A stretch of DNA of 64,000 nt from contig NC_088318.1 of assembly GCF_910592395.1 (NCBI RefSeq), positions 8,000,349 through 8,064,348 of the forward strand. The letters run 5' to 3'. Of this stretch, positions 9,240-20,974 are shown piece after piece; position 1 is the first letter of the stretch, and each line of letters opens with the position of its first letter. The notes beneath the pieces were generated by a model. That model was not told the DNA's origin and did not search any database. It saw only the letters and a list, made by a program, of their open reading frames with translations. This DNA is from Lineus longissimus. Taxonomy: Eukaryota > Nemertea > Pilidiophora > Heteronemertea > Lineidae. The translations under genes were made by a program, and so were the position numbers.

Positions 9240-10140
9240 ATAATTGGAAAGACACGGATGAAAGTGAAATTCGTGCATTTATTGCCGTAATGACTATGAT
9301 GGGCACAAATAAGCAACCAATTTACAGGTCCTACTGGGAAACTGATTGAATGATTCACATGAAAGGCTTTCGCAGTATCATGTCTAGAAATAGGTTTTTT
9401 GTCCTAATGAGGTTCCTGCATCTCGTTGATAATACAAGGGCTATCCCCCGTAGTCAACCTGGTCATGATCGTACTCTCTAAGTAAGATTAGTGATTGACA
9501 CCCTTGCGCATGCGTTGCAGGTAGCTTTTCACATTAATAAATGCATATCAGTAGATGAATGTGTAATTGCAATCAAGGGTAGAATCTTCATGCAGCAGTA
9601 CATACTGAAGAAATCACACATATGGGGCCTAAAAGGTTTGGTACTTGCAGGATCAAAGTCAGCTTATGTTTACAATTGGAAATTGTATACTGGGAAGGAA
9701 GGCGATGCAGTGGGAGTGAACCTAGGAAGGACTGTTGTTCTCATACGATCTGAAGTACTTCCAGCTGGACATCACCTCTTTTGTGACAACTTCTTCACAA
9801 GCTATGAACTGCCGATTGCTTTAGAAGCAAGGGACATTGGTTGCGGTGGTACTGTCAGAAAAAAATAGGCGGGGAGTAACGCACAGGAGATTAAGAAATT
9901 TTTGAGAGGTGAAACAATCTTCAAACGGTGTAGCAACGTTCTTGCCATTGCCAGGTCTGACAAGAGACCAATTACACTGCTGAGTAGTATTCATGCATCT
10001 GGTATAACCAACAGACGTCTTCGTGACAGTAATGGTGTTGATGGTTAATGTCAGGTCACGAAACCAACTGCTGCGGAGAAATATAATACATTTATGGGTG
10101 GAGTTGAAAAATCTGACCAGTACTCTCTCCACCGGAAAAA
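9240..10140 (+). pseudogene. piggyBac-type transposase, decayed
   Basis: The order of motifs matches the DDE_Tnp_1_7 (piggyBac) fold. ESEIRAFIAVMTMMG and MSRNRFFVLMRFLHLVDN (9255-9440) come first. ISVDECVIAIKGR (near 9548) carries the first catalytic Asp. DNFFTSYELP (about 9784-9815) carries the second. KYNTFMGGVEKSDQ (10078-10120) stands where families have GGVD-x-x-DQ; the first Asp of that pair is Glu here. In-frame stops at about 9347, 9480, 9866 and 10047 and frame changes kill the gene. The longest intact block is 9491-9868. No TTAA-flanked terminal repeats were recognised. Confidence 0.8.
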
Positions 10141-11800
10141 TTTTGAAACCTAGATGCTCTGAGGTGCAATTTCAGGCAAAACATTTTGCTTCACGGCAAT
10201 TTGCCGCGTCACGTCGGTCGGCGGGAGGGACGCATGTCGGGGTATCCACATAAATACTAGTATTCAAACCGTTACATACGCAGGGCTGTTTACTTGTACG
10301 TTTCAACCGTATTTTGTACGTTTTCCGTTGTTCGTGCAGCGCTGTACGGTCGGGTACACTATATTATACGGAGAGATAAAAAGTTGTGTTTGTACGGGCA
10401 CTCAACATAAAATAACCACCTGAAGACAGTTTATACGATAAAAAAGTGAAGTTGTACGAATAAAAAATTTACTGGTTCCAAAAAAAGTTTTTGATCCCCC
10501 TTGCCCTCCCCGCTTGCTCCTCGGACCCCGACATCGTCAAAGCACATGGTATTTTGTAACCAGATATCGGCGCCAAATATAGATGCGCAGTAGCCAACTG
10601 CGCATCCCGCAGCCCGCGGATGCGCAGTAACCAACTGCGGAGGCCCTGTGCTTCTTCATGATGACATGATGATGATCGACGATTCTATATATGTACAATG
10701 TTAACTTTATTAAAAATTTGTAGAGGCGTAGATCGTAGGCCGCCATCCCGAAAATTTCCCGTGACTCGCCCGCCAAGTTGCCATCCTCAGCCGCCTTGCC
10801 GGATTTTTCACCCGCCAAGCCAAATAAAATTCACATATCTTCTCGTTTGATCCCGTTGTACCCTGTATATCAATTGAAAGAGACTGCTGATTTTACACCG
10901 ACAGCTATTATCATCCACCTGCAAGCACACTAGTTTAGTCTACGATCTCTTTTTATCATAATTAAAAACAACCGGCCCCGCTCTGCCGCTAGCCGATCAT
11001 ACAGGTGCGCTTTTGTCCACTCCCTTGACCTCGTTGCCAAGGCTACGGGTGATTGTTATTGGCCGACAATCGTCTGATGGAACACGTGGATAGTAATGGT
11101 AGTACTGCTGTATCGGGTAATTGAGATGGCTGGTAGTCGAGTTGCGGTGGGATAATGATCGTTGAGTGACGGCGGAATGTTTATATGCGATATTTACGGC
11201 TGTGTTTGTGTAACTATTGGCTTGGATTTAAGCATGGCGGAGGTGAATTTAAAGAGGGCGGCTGCAAATTTAACAGGGCGGGCTAATTCTAGACGGGGCG
11301 CATTTTCACTGCTCAAATTTAAATGGCCTGGCGAGAACACTGGATATTATAATTATTGTAGGAGTATGCCTGAAAAAATTATCCGAAAAATTGCAGAACA
11401 TTTTCAAAAAAATTGAACAAATATTGAAGGGGGGGGGGGGTCGTCAGGGATGGACATTATATACCTTCCTTCTAGTTTTGGAAATATTTTAGGTATTTTC
11501 CCGAATCTTATAATCTTTTCCAGATTATTATAATGACCATCTGCATGAGTATAGCATTTGTATCAAGATAACAAAGTTTTACTCATTTTCTGTGGTTTTC
11601 ATGATTTCTGCGCAGGTGCACATAAACCTATAAAACACTAAACCTATAAAACAATTTTCAGAACCCTCAGAACAAACGCTACACAACTTTCAATAGATGT
11701 TAGGGGGTAAGATGACTCCTTCCCGCCCACATAAGACTTGAAAAAATATTCTGCAAAATTCTTAAAAATTTTCATGTCACAGAAGTCGTCGAAAATTTAA
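10141..11800. other. No gene; short GC-rich repeats and poly(G)
   Basis: No supported coding sequence. Diverged copies of a 'tgcgcagtagccaactgcg' phrase lie at 10580-10640. A run of ten G lies near 11430-11439. The open frame at 11162-11416 has no recognisable domain or splice context. Confidence 0.35.
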
Positions 11801-13799
11801 AATGAAACGGCCAGGGGCCATTGTGCTCACCGTATACATCTTTTAGTAGGCAGGATCATGCTTAGTTTAGAGGTGAATATGGTGAACACAATCAGGCATG
11901 AAGACTTTTTTTAGATGTGTATTGATGTCAAGTAATAAGACAGGGCAGTATATATAAGTTTATGATCCAACCAATAATTGTCTATGACATCAACAAGATC
12001 AATATCGTGTGATTGCTAAGAGTCCCTGCAATAAAAAATTCATCGAAAAAAAGTCATTTATAAGCTAGATATTGCACGTCCTACTTTTTTAGTTTTGACC
12101 CCCTGGTGGCCAAATCAAGAATCAGATCAGGCCAAAATTCGGTGTCAGAGATTATCTGATGTAGGGGGTTACATGTACCAACTGTCAAGTTCATAGCTTC
12201 AGCAGTTAAGAAACGTGTGGCCAATTTACGCCATTTGACCTCTGTGACCTTGAAAAGGAGGTCAAATCCAAAAATCGTAGGACATGTGGTGTATCCTTGC
12301 TAGAAGTCCCTGCCATAAAAATTTTATCGAAAACAATTCACTCAAATAAGCAAGATATTGCACTTCTTCCTTTTTCCATTATGGCCCCCTGGTGGCCAAA
12401 TAAAGAATCAGATCAGGCCAAAATTCGGCATCAAAGGTTATCTGATGTAGGGGGTTATATGCACCAAGTTTCAAGTTCATAGCTTTACTGGTTAAGAAAC
12501 GTACCATAGTTTACACTCTAACAGCTAATTTACGCCATATGACCTCTGTGACCTTGAAAAGTAGGTCAAATTGAAAACCCGTAAAACATGTGATGTATTC
12601 TTCCTAAGAGTACCTACCATAAAAATTTTATCGAAAACAAGTCACTTATAAGCGAGATATCACACTTTTTAGATATCCACTTTTGGCCCCCTGGTGGCAA
12701 AGTTGAGAATCAGATCAAACTGAAATTCAGCACCAGAGGCTATGTGATATAGGGGGTTATATGTACCAAGTTTCAAGTTCATAGCTTTAGTGGTTAAGAA
12801 ACGTGCCATAGTTTACACTCTAACGGCCAATTTACGCCATATGACCTCTGTGACCTTGAAAAGTAGGTCAAATTGAAAACCCGTGAGATATGTGATGTAT
12901 TCTTCCTAAGAGTACCTACCATAAAAATTTTATCGAAAACAAGTCACTTGTAAGCGAGATATCACACTTTTTAGATTTCCACTTTTGGCCCCCTCGTGGC
13001 AAAGTTGAGGATCAGATCAAACTGAAATTCAGCACCAGAGGCTATGTGATATAGGGGGTTATATGTACTAAGTTTCAGGTTCATAGCTTTAGTGGTTAAG
13101 AAACGTGCCATAGTTTACACTCTATCGGCCAATTTACGCTATATGACCTCTGTGACCTTGAAAAGTAGGTCAAATTGAAAACCCGTAAGACATGTGATGT
13201 ATTCTTCCTAAGAGTACCTACCATAAAAATTTTATCGAAAACAAGTCACTTATAAGCGAGATATCACACTTTTTAGATATCCACTTTTGGCCCCCTGGTG
13301 GCAAAGTTGAGAATCAGATCAAACTGAAATTCAGCACCAGAGGCTATGTGATATAGGGGGTTATATGTACCAAGTTTCAAGTTTATAGCTTTAGTGGTTA
13401 AGAAACGTGCCATAGTTTACAATCTAACGGCCAATTTACGCCATATGACCTCTGTGACCTTGAAAAGTAGGTCAAATTAAAAACCCGTATGATATAAGAT
13501 GTATATTTGCTATGAGTACCTACAACACAAGTTTCATCAAAAACAAGTCACTAATAAGCGAGATATCACACTTTTTAGATATCGACATTTGGCCCCCTGG
13601 TGGCCAAGTTGAGAATCAGATCGGACCGAAATTCAGTGTCAGAGGTCACCTGACCAAGGGGGTGCTGTGTACAAAGTTTCAAGTTCCTAGCGGTTAAGAA
13701 ACATGCCACTGTTTTTGAAATAGGATACGACAACGGACGACGCCCAACGGACGACGGACACTGCGGTATTACATAGACTCCCCTACGGTGAGCCAAAAA
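11801..13799 (+). repeat. Family 1 repeat element, 302-bp tandem interior
   Basis: The left end reads aatgaaacggccaggggcc then ttgtgctcaccgta. The right end reads cctacggtgagccaaaaa. GCTCACCGTA (11825-11834) and TACGGTGAGC (13784-13793) are exact 10-bp inverted repeats. The interior is about five tandem units of 302-303 bp (shared phrase near 12243, 12546, 12849, 13151 and 13453). Each unit carries tgacctctgtgaccttg and, a few bases on, aaaagtaggtcaaa. A GGACGACGG-rich stretch precedes the right end. There is no coding content. At least nine other partial copies lie in the window. Confidence 0.8.
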
Positions 13800-13836
13800 T
13801 CAGGACTGAATGGGGAATTCTGAAACCAAAAAGTTA

Positions 13837-14030
13837 TTAAAATGAAACGGCCAGGGGCTTTTGTGGTCGACGCATAGATATTTGGTGGTAAAGAATTCAT
13901 CCAGGTTAAGAAACATGCTACATGTACAGTTTTTATAGGTCAAACCAAAGTCGGTATTACATGTAATGTATCGTTGCTTAGAGTAACTATCATACAAATA
14001 TCATCAAAACTAGAATTGTGAGTTGAGTCT
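13837..14030 (+). repeat. Family 1, 5' fragment
   Basis: A new left end (aaatgaaacggccaggggc) appears about 40 bp after the previous copy ends. The match fades after about 14020. Confidence 0.6.
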
Positions 14031-14574
14031 TGCCACACTCTGAAGTCTCCGCCACAGTGAGGTGCAGGTGTGTCGGGCTGTGCGTAAACCCCTTACTGTT
14101 GAAATGTGAACAGTTTGGGGACATCTAGGCTTGAAACGCATTTTTTCAACGAGTAGCAATTTAGCAATCAAAGTCAGAAATGGATTACTCTTGGAAAATG
14201 ATTAGCAACTGTCTACAATTTAATACCCCTTCTTCTAAAAACGCCCAAAGCAAAATCCATCATTGCTATCTGTAAAAAGTTCAAATCTCAAGCCACTGAG
14301 ACTTTTCAGCAACCACGACGTCATTATTTATGCAAAAAGTTAGTTGAAAACCTCCTAGTCAGGGGCGGATCCAGGATATTTCGAAAGGGGGGCGCACTTT
14401 GAGGGCGAAGCCCAAATTGTGAGCGCCGCAGGTGCGAAGTGACGGCGGGGGGTCTGGGGGGCCTCCCCCAGAAAATTTTTTAAGATAAGACTCCATATAT
14501 GCGATTTCCTGGCATCTGATCTTCAAATATTAAGCACCACTTTAATTGGAGCTACAATTTTTTTACACCGTGCT
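14031..14574. repeat. GGGGCGGATCCAGGAT-type interspersed repeat
   Basis: At about 14364-14480 the sequence aggggcggatccaggat is followed by ggggggcgcac and by gggggtctggggggcctc with cccccaga. From memory this phrase is a common interspersed repeat in many animals. The G-run and C-run can fold back on each other. No gene is seen in this stretch. Confidence 0.5.
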
Positions 14575-14960
14575 GCCTGCTAGTTCAAATAGAATCGAAA
14601 CATGCCACCTATCGGTGATTTAGCAAACTTTGACCTCTGTGACCTTGAAAAGTAGGTGAAACCAAAAGCTTGTGTGATATGTGATTTCCCCTTACTAGGG
14701 GTACCTACCATAAAAATGTCAGCGAGCTGCGACCACTATCATAGGAGTTATTGCAGTTTTTCTCTTTCATATTGTGCCCTCTAGTGGCCAACCAGAGGAG
14801 GAGATCAGACTGAAAATTGGTACGTGAGGAGATTTCACCAAGGGGGACATATATATCAAGTTTCAGGTCAGTAGCTTTAGCGGTTACAAAATGTGCCGTG
14901 TTAACGGCCACCGACGGACACCAGGTGATCGCAAGGGCTCCCCTCGAGGTGAGCCAAAAA
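14575..14960 (+). repeat. Family 1, 3' fragment
   Basis: This has the tgacctctgtgaccttg phrase at about 14632, the 'gccctctagtggccaacc' segment and the ending ccctcgaggtgagccaaaaa at 14960. The left end is missing. Confidence 0.65.
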
Positions 14961-15681
14961 TGACGGTTAAGAACCCCCTCCCCCATCTCAGATTGTCTTA
15001 ATATGACAGGCCTTGCCTTGAATATTGTTAGCTCAGGTGCAAGTTGCACTAGGCCAAAGAGGTCATGTTTCAGCAGGCTGTCGTTACTCTAGCAATTTCC
15101 CGAATGGTGGCAGCACATATCAGCTTGTCCTGCAGCATTACATTTCTAGAGCCCTTCATACCGATTCGGATTATATGTTGTCTACCCTCAAAGATTGTCC
15201 CTTGTTCTGGACCGAATCATGAGCCTATTTCTCAACCCCAAACAATAGCAAGGAGGCTGTTCCATAGATCAGCCGACCTCCCTATTACTAATCCAACAGA
15301 GCACAGCATGGTTTTACACCTCCTTTGAGTTGAGGATATGGGTCACTGCTGCTTTGTGTGATTACTACATAACCAGAGGTGTATAAACAAGCCTAATTCT
15401 AAAAAATGCAGTCTGTCGAAGATTAATTACCAGTATATATACGAAGCTTAATATATATATCATTGTTTAGTGTAGCTAGGACTACACTGACTGGAAGCAT
15501 GGTTTATTTTCGAAAATAGTGACTTTGATGAACCAAAATTATACAAAGATTGTAAAAGTTCAACTGTTCTTAGAACGCTTTATATTTGGGCTAATTTTGA
15601 TGGAACTATGACAAACTGATTCTCAGGTCTGTGACAAAATGAATATATGAGCAGTTTTTGCAGTGAATAGTTTCATCTTAC
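14961..15681. other. No gene seen
   Basis: Open frames near 15025-15328 overlap each other in two frames and show no domain or splice context. I see no repeat that I can name. Confidence 0.3.
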
Positions 15682-16100
15682 AAAATGAAATGGTTCAGGG
15701 ACCATGTGCTCACCTCGGGTAATGTAATGCATGTCATTTTCAGCCGATATGGGGAGAACAGTTTCTGGCCAGTTTCACCAGTTTTTCACTGAATAATATT
15801 ATTCTTCTCGGCTGAATGGCACAAAAGAAAATTACCGGTACCATCTAAGTATAGCATTTTGGTTATTGCACTTTTCATCTTTTTTAGTTTGGCCACCTTG
15901 TGGCCAAGTCAAGAAGCAGATCAGATTGAAATTTAGTTTCAGAGGTCACCTGACCTTGAGGGGGCCTTTGTACAAAGTTTCAAGTTCATACCTTTAGCGG
16001 TTAAGAAACGTGCCACTGTTTTTGAAACAGGATACAGACGTCGACGACAGATGACGGACACTGCGCTGTTGTATAGACTCTCCTATGGTGAGCCAAAAAG
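15682..16100 (+). repeat. Family 1, short near-complete copy
   Basis: It runs from aaaatgaaatggttcaggg, with gtgctcacctc, to tcctatggtgagccaaaaag. It is only about 420 bp, so it holds about one unit, showing that the tandem number varies between copies. Confidence 0.7.
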
Positions 16101-16411
16101 AGGATTCGTGAACACTTGCTTTTTACTCAATCTGCAAATGGAGAGCTAGAAAAGTAACAAGAGGCCCAAGGGCCTGGTGCTCAGCTGAGTTGTTGCTGCG
16201 TTGTTCGTATATATTACATTACTCGTCAAACTCTACTAAACTAAGGACTCAAAGCCTAAGGATATTAGCTTCTGGATGTGTAACAGTGAATTACGGTAGA
16301 CTGGCGCAATCTACTTCAAGCAAGCTCCACCCTTGCAATGTGTGCGCAAACCAAACCTATATTGGACCATCAATTCTACACACAGCAACATGATTCATCC
16401 TCAGCTGTTAC

Positions 16412-16434
16412 CATGATGATGATGATGATGATGA
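16412..16434 (+). repeat. (ATG)n microsatellite
   Basis: A run of atg repeats, also present in copy B at about 39268-39290. It creates a Met-run frame that I do not regard as coding. Confidence 0.8.
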
Positions 16435-17169
16435 TCCTTTTTGCAAATTGGTCGTCTTCTGTCTTTCTTCCATACTTTAGTGCCACCGGATGTAGTCTGC
16501 CCTTGTGGAGGGAGCCTTTCAGCACAGGACACAAGAATCCATGCGAATTGAATCACATGGAGAGACTAGCCCAATCACTCGCTTTTAGCAGGGTAGAAAT
16601 GGGTAAATCTCGCAGACTGGACCTTAAACTCTACTGCCGACGTGCGAGGCCGGTCTGACAGATGAGTAAGTGGGGTCCACCTAATGCAGAAGGCACCAGT
16701 TTCCCTAATTAAAAGGGTAACATTAACAAAATGCTCTACCCAACTCTATTATTGCCTAAAGGCCTGTGTACACTAGTAAAATATTAGCAACATTTTTACA
16801 ACATTTCCAGTTGCAACAAATGTTGCGTAGTGTGTACAGAGCAAAACGCGTCTTACAACATGTTGTAAAATTGTTGTAAATTGTTGCAAATTAAATGCAA
16901 TGCAATTCTTTGTTGCATGTTGTAAAAATGTTGCAAACCCTTCAGCCAATCAGAAATAGGATTTGCGTCATGTGATCTACCTGAGGTCATGTGACTTGAA
17001 CAAGAAGCAGGTATAGCAACTCTCAAGTGAGTGTCTTGCTTCGTAGGGTGATGAAACCTTTTCTAGAAGTTTCATCCATTCGCAGGAAGTTTTTGTATGA
17101 CGGCTTGTCAGTCAGCCGCAACTCCTTTAACAGGCAGTGGTATGCCCCATGATCCACCCTCATTTTGAT

Positions 17170-17310
17170 CCAGGGCCTAGTCTATATTCTCTTTGGTTAT
17201 TTCGCCGCCTCTTCCGTCTCTCAACAATGACAACTAAAATTGCTGCAGAAGCACTCAAAACACATCTTCTCTCCTTGGAATCATCCATTTTCCCTCCAAA
17301 ATACCTATTT
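17170..17310 (-). pseudogene. Possible Harbinger transposase N-terminal exon
   Basis: The minus strand reads MDDSKERRCVLSASAAILVV followed by ERRKRRRN and a stop shortly after. Its pattern (short Ala/Val-rich hydrophobic run then an Arg/Lys cluster) matches the transposase start seen at 49690-49780. There is no DDE region. The same frame is kept in the copy at 40050-40180 with a few substitutions. Confidence 0.35.
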
Positions 17311-17401
17311 CCCTTTGTTCCCACTAAAAAGTTTGCAACAATTTACCAACATGTTGTAAAAATGTTGCTAATTTGTTGCAATTTTTGTTGCTAGTGTACA
17401 C

Positions 17402-17409
17402 AGGGCCTT
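17402..17409. repeat. 8-bp target duplication of hAT-like element
   Basis: agggcctt here and at 19379-19386. The empty site, with agggcctt once, is in copy B at about 40268-40275. Confidence 0.85.
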
Positions 17410-17741
17410 ACGGTGGCTGGGAAAGGACATCGGAAAAAAATATTCTCGGCGGGACGACTTATTATCTCGGGGGGACGACTTATTAAGTCGGGGGGACGAC
17501 TTATGAAAGCGAGGGCGAGGCCTGGCTGTGACTGTCTCATCTCTCTCACCATGTAGACAACTTGGCAGAGCAGCCAAGACTGATTTGACCTGGCTGTGAC
17601 TGTCTCATCACTCTCATCATGTTTTCAACACGGTGGAGCAGCCAGGACTGATTCGGCCTGCTTGTGACTTCCTCATCTCTCTCATCATGTTGTCAACACG
17701 GTGGAGCAGCCAGGACTTCTTCTTCTTTCGTTCACCATGTT

Positions 17742-18560
17742 TTAGACAGTCAGTCCGGATTTTATTATAAAGTCGGTGGTCCTGCGTAGCTGCTGGAGAT
17801 CTCCATATAACTGGTCATGGATTCTTGCTCCCTCTGGCCAGGTCTCCTTTCTCAGGTCTGCAAAACTAGAGCATCTTCCCAGTATGTGTTCAGCAGTCAT
17901 GGGCTCTTGGTTGCATATACAGGTGTCGCTCTCGCCGATGCAGAATTTAGTGAACAGGTGGTGTTTTAGCCTGTTGTGTCCGGTTCGCAATCTGAATATT
18001 AGGACCTGCTCCCTTCTTGTCAGTTGGTGGAAGCAGTCTCCTTCATCGTGTTTAGGATGCTCTTCCTTCCACTTCTTCTGATATCCTTGTTTAAGTTCGG
18101 TTTTGGCCTCGCTGTAGGAAAGGGATAGGTCGCATCAGTCTTTTTTGCCTCCCTCCTTGGCTAGTTGGTCCGCCTTTTCATTCCCCTTGACGTTGCAGTG
18201 GGTTGGAATCCACTGTAGAACTACTTTTTTCCTACTTGAATAGAGGTCTTTCAATGCTTTGAGGAGGTCCTTGTTATCTTCCTTTCTGGGACTTTGCAGA
18301 GATTTCAGGACTGAGAGGGCGTCAGTGAGGATGACTATGTTCCGTTTGGTCGTGTGTCGCTTCTGCATCAGTCTCTTGGCTACCTGTTTAATGGCAGTTG
18401 CCTCGGCTCTATAGTTGCTCGAGTATCTGACCGTTGGTAAAGCTATGGCCTCCTCCTGGTCTTTGTACTTGATAAGTTTGCATCCACCTCCATCTCTTGT
18501 TGCTTGAGTGGCTGAACCATCAGTATAGACGTGAGTCCGAAGACGGATGAACTGGGCAGC
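17742..18560 (-). pseudogene. Captured LINE fragment: RNase H and C-terminal region
   Basis: On the minus strand a frame enters near 18540, runs through YSSNYRAEATAIKQVAKRL and LTDALSVLKSLQ, then QWIPTHCNVKGNEKADQLA to a TGA at 18135-18137. These are RNase H hallmarks: Glu of the RAE helix, Asp of TDA, and His and Asp of the last helix. Past the stop the frame continues as LRTGHNRLKHHLF, then a Cys-x-Cys...H...C segment (CICNQEPMTAEHILGRC), the usual C-terminal context of R1/jockey/I-type LINEs. The piece is bounded on both sides by the host element's 68-bp repeats, so it lies inside that element. Its reverse transcriptase is absent. Confidence 0.78.
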
Positions 18561-18689
18561 CAGGACTGATTTGGCCTGGCTGTGACTTCCTCATCGCCCT
18601 CACCATGTTGACAACTTAATAATAATATTGCCCTACTGCCTTTTTCATGAATCAATTTTGAGCATTATGTTTACAACGTAGTTGACAAT

Positions 18690-19345
18690 AATTATAGTGA
18701 GAGAGATGAGACAGTCACAGCCAGGCCAAATCAGTCATGGCTGCTCTGCCAAGTTGTCAACATGGTAAGAGAGATGAGGAAGTCACAGCCAGGCCGAATC
18801 AGTCCTGGCTGCTCCACCGTGTTGACAACATGATGAGAGAGATGAGGAAGTCACAGCCAGGCCGAATCAGTCCTGGCTGCTCCACCGTGTTGACAACATG
18901 ATGAGAGAGATTAGGAAGTCACAGCCAGGCCGAATCAGTCCTGGCTGCTCCACCGTGTTGACAACATGATGAGAGAGATGAGGAAGTCACAGCCAGGCCG
19001 AATCAGTCCTGGCTGCTCCACCGTGTTTACAACATGATGAGAGTGATGAGACAGTCACAGCCAGGCCGCATCAGTCTTCGCCGCACTGCCTAGTTATTGA
19101 TATGGCGAGAGAGATGAGACAGTCACAGCCAGGCCAAATCAGTCTTGGCTGCTCTGCCAAGTTGTCTACATGGTGAGAGAGATGAGACAGTCACAGCCAG
19201 GCCTCGCCCTCGCTTTCATAAGTCGTCCCCCCGACTTAATAAGTCGTCCCCCGAGATAATAAGTCGTCCCCCCGTCTAACTAAGTCGTCCCCCCGACTTA
19301 CTAAGTCGTCCCCCCCGAGATAATTAAGTCGTCCCGCCGAGACAA
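18690..19345. repeat. 68-bp and 21-bp tandem units, right arm
   Basis: About seven units of roughly 68 bp (18690-19200), each with gatgagagagatgaggaag, cacagccaggccgaatcag and tggctgctcca. They are followed by repeated gtcgtccccccgactta phrases (19213-19345). The left arm at 17430-17720 is their inverse. Confidence 0.8.
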
Positions 19346-19629
19346 TTTTTTTTTTCGATGTCCTTTCCCAGCCACCGTAGGGCCTTGAAGGGCTTCTTGC
19401 AAAATTGTTGTAAAAATGTTGGTAAAATGTTGGTAAAATGCTGGTAAAATGTTGCTAATATTTTACTAGTGTACACCCTGCTAAAGTCAAGTGAAACTCT
19501 TAACAAACCTTAGCAGAATGCCACCATTGAAATGTTGATAGCAAGTAAAAACTTTAAACAGATAGACTTTTTTAACCAACTGCCACATGCGGTTTTCTTT
19601 ATTTAGTCAATTTTGAGGTAAGTATTACA

Positions 19630-20425
19630 GAATGAAATACTTGAATACTAGAATTGACTGGCTCTTCTGATGATTGCACTGGTGAACACTGACACTGAAG
19701 TCGATGGGATGTGCAAAGTCATAGCTCGATCCTCTCTCTTGGTCATCAGTGATGTGGTCACCAAATATGTTCAAATGCAGCTGCAAATCATTCCTGCAAA
19801 ACATGATGAGGAGATAACATTTTAATTTTGATAGATAGCTAAGCTAGCCAAGTTTTATATCAAATACAAGGCCAACAACAACTGATAAGGCGCTAGGGCC
19901 GAATAATCAAGGAAGTTCATTGATATGATTGAGAATACATTGTGATAAGAGTGATGAATCGGCCCCGTTTGAAGCATTGTGCTATGTACAGTGTGCATGT
20001 GTCAGTGTGTATCAGCTATCGCATTTATTGTTTGTTGAAGTTTCAAATCGCCGGAGTCGATCCTCAATTACACTGTTTATGTACATTGGCAACCTTACCC
20101 GATGATATCAGAACGATGTTTATTATTGTCTTGTTTATTCACATTAGTTCTGCAATGTGACAAGAGTTATTTGTTGAGTAATCCATGATTTAAACTGAGC
20201 CGGACTTTGACATCGTTTCTCAGACCAAGCTGCATTTCGCAGATCGTTTTTCAACGATCGTCGACGAACTATTTCAAATTAATCACATCCAATTAAGCAA
20301 TCCAAGCCTTCTCTAATTTCATCAACATGCAATAGCACAAGCAGCCAAATATTATCGCCTATGTAATTGTGAATTTAATGAGAACTTACCTCTGAATTGA
20401 TAGAACGCGATCTATTCCATAGCAT
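19630..20425 (-). pseudogene. Two-exon mini-gene, copy A version (frameshifted)
   Basis: This is the counterpart of the mini-gene at 40483-41282. Exon 1 (ATG at 20423-20425, donor after 20390) is preserved. At the exon 2 acceptor this copy lacks 5 bp present in copy B and has a 6-bp insertion further in, so the spliced frame is lost. Confidence 0.45.
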
Positions 20426-20835
20426 GGTCTCCTTACGTCTGAACTGCGCAGACTCCGAGACATGACGTTCGCTGCACGTGTGATTGCACGTGGGATAACT
20501 CGCGCGAAATTTAAAATGCTCTTCTTGGGGGGTGCTCACTAAATTGCGCCAGTAACACCACCTGGTGAGAAATTCATGAACCACGCCTATTGATAATGAA
20601 AGAGAAAGCTTTGCTCTATAAGATTAGATTTGATTCATGATCCCCAACTTAAAGAATAAGGAGAAATCAGCTGCTGGAAAAGTTTTTAGAAAATTTCGCT
20701 CGGTGCCACCTAGTGGCCAAACCGCTCATCCTGCCGGACCCACATTTGGTCTATTCAGGAGTCCTGAAGGGTCTCAACGCCTCAGAGGGAAAATCTATCG
20801 CCTGTCCGCCATAGTTTTGAAACGTGCCGGTTTAA

Positions 20836-20837
20836 CG

Positions 20838-20908
<71 letters not shown>
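20836..20908 (+). repeat. (GACA)n microsatellite
   Basis: About 18 uninterrupted gaca units beside the right terminal hairpin of Family 2 copy A. The Thr-Asp-Arg-Gln open frame over it is an artefact. Confidence 0.9.
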
Positions 20909-20974
20909 CCTCAGACGGACATTCATTCTACCATTTACTCATATGAATAGCTCAGCTTGTCAGCTGAGCTAAAA

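Larger units (their letters stand above)
17410..19378. mobile_element. hAT-like element with long inverted arms and captured LINE sequence
   Basis: The ends are acggtggctgggaaagga and tcctttcccagccaccgt. They begin long inverted arms: GTCGTCCCCCCGACTTAATAA-type short repeats, then about 68-bp units built on cacagccaggccgaatcag and tggctgctccaccgtg. These are in opposite orientation left (three units) and right (about seven). The 8-bp target duplication fits hAT elements; P-type elements also make 8 bp. There is no transposase. Copy B gives the exact unoccupied site, so the boundaries are secure. Confidence 0.82.
16760..19481. mobile_element. Harbinger-like MITE inside copy A
   Basis: Inverted ends are aggcctgtgtacactag and, on the other strand, gcagggtgtacactag; both continue into taaaatattagcaacatt. 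TAA flanks both sides (16757-16759 and about 19482-19484). The same MITE, without the hAT-like insertion, is at 39615-40349. Its end sequence resembles that of the element at 49476-50223. Its minus strand holds what looks like the N-terminus of a Harbinger transposase. Confidence 0.65.
16155..20974. mobile_element. Family 2 hairpin-ended element, copy A
   Basis: The left end is taacaagaggcccaagggcc followed by tggtgctcagctgag; AGGCCCaaGGGCCT is a perfect 6-bp stem. The right end is a GACA microsatellite (20836-20908), then about 45 bp, then AGCTCAGCTtgtcAGCTGAGCT (a perfect 9-bp stem) and AAAAA. The flanks carry no obvious target duplication. Copy B at 39011-41932 is nearly identical apart from the hAT-like insertion here, and has different flanks on both sides, so the boundaries are real. 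The class is undetermined. Terminal hairpins without target duplication recall Helitron/Helentron relatives, but no CTRR end is seen. Confidence 0.7.

Noticed and set aside
16338-16658. 106-codon frame with a Met run
   Set aside because: Created by the (ATG)n microsatellite. It is present in both Family 2 copies but has no domain or splice support.
18690-19345. Regular repeats resembling a CRISPR array
   Set aside because: Units are contiguous tandem repeats in the arm of a eukaryotic transposon, mirrored on the other side; there are no unique spacers and no cas genes.
20637-20972. Open frame with a Thr-Asp-Arg-Gln repeat
   Set aside because: It is the translation of the GACA microsatellite; the frames at 41638-41886 are the same artefact.
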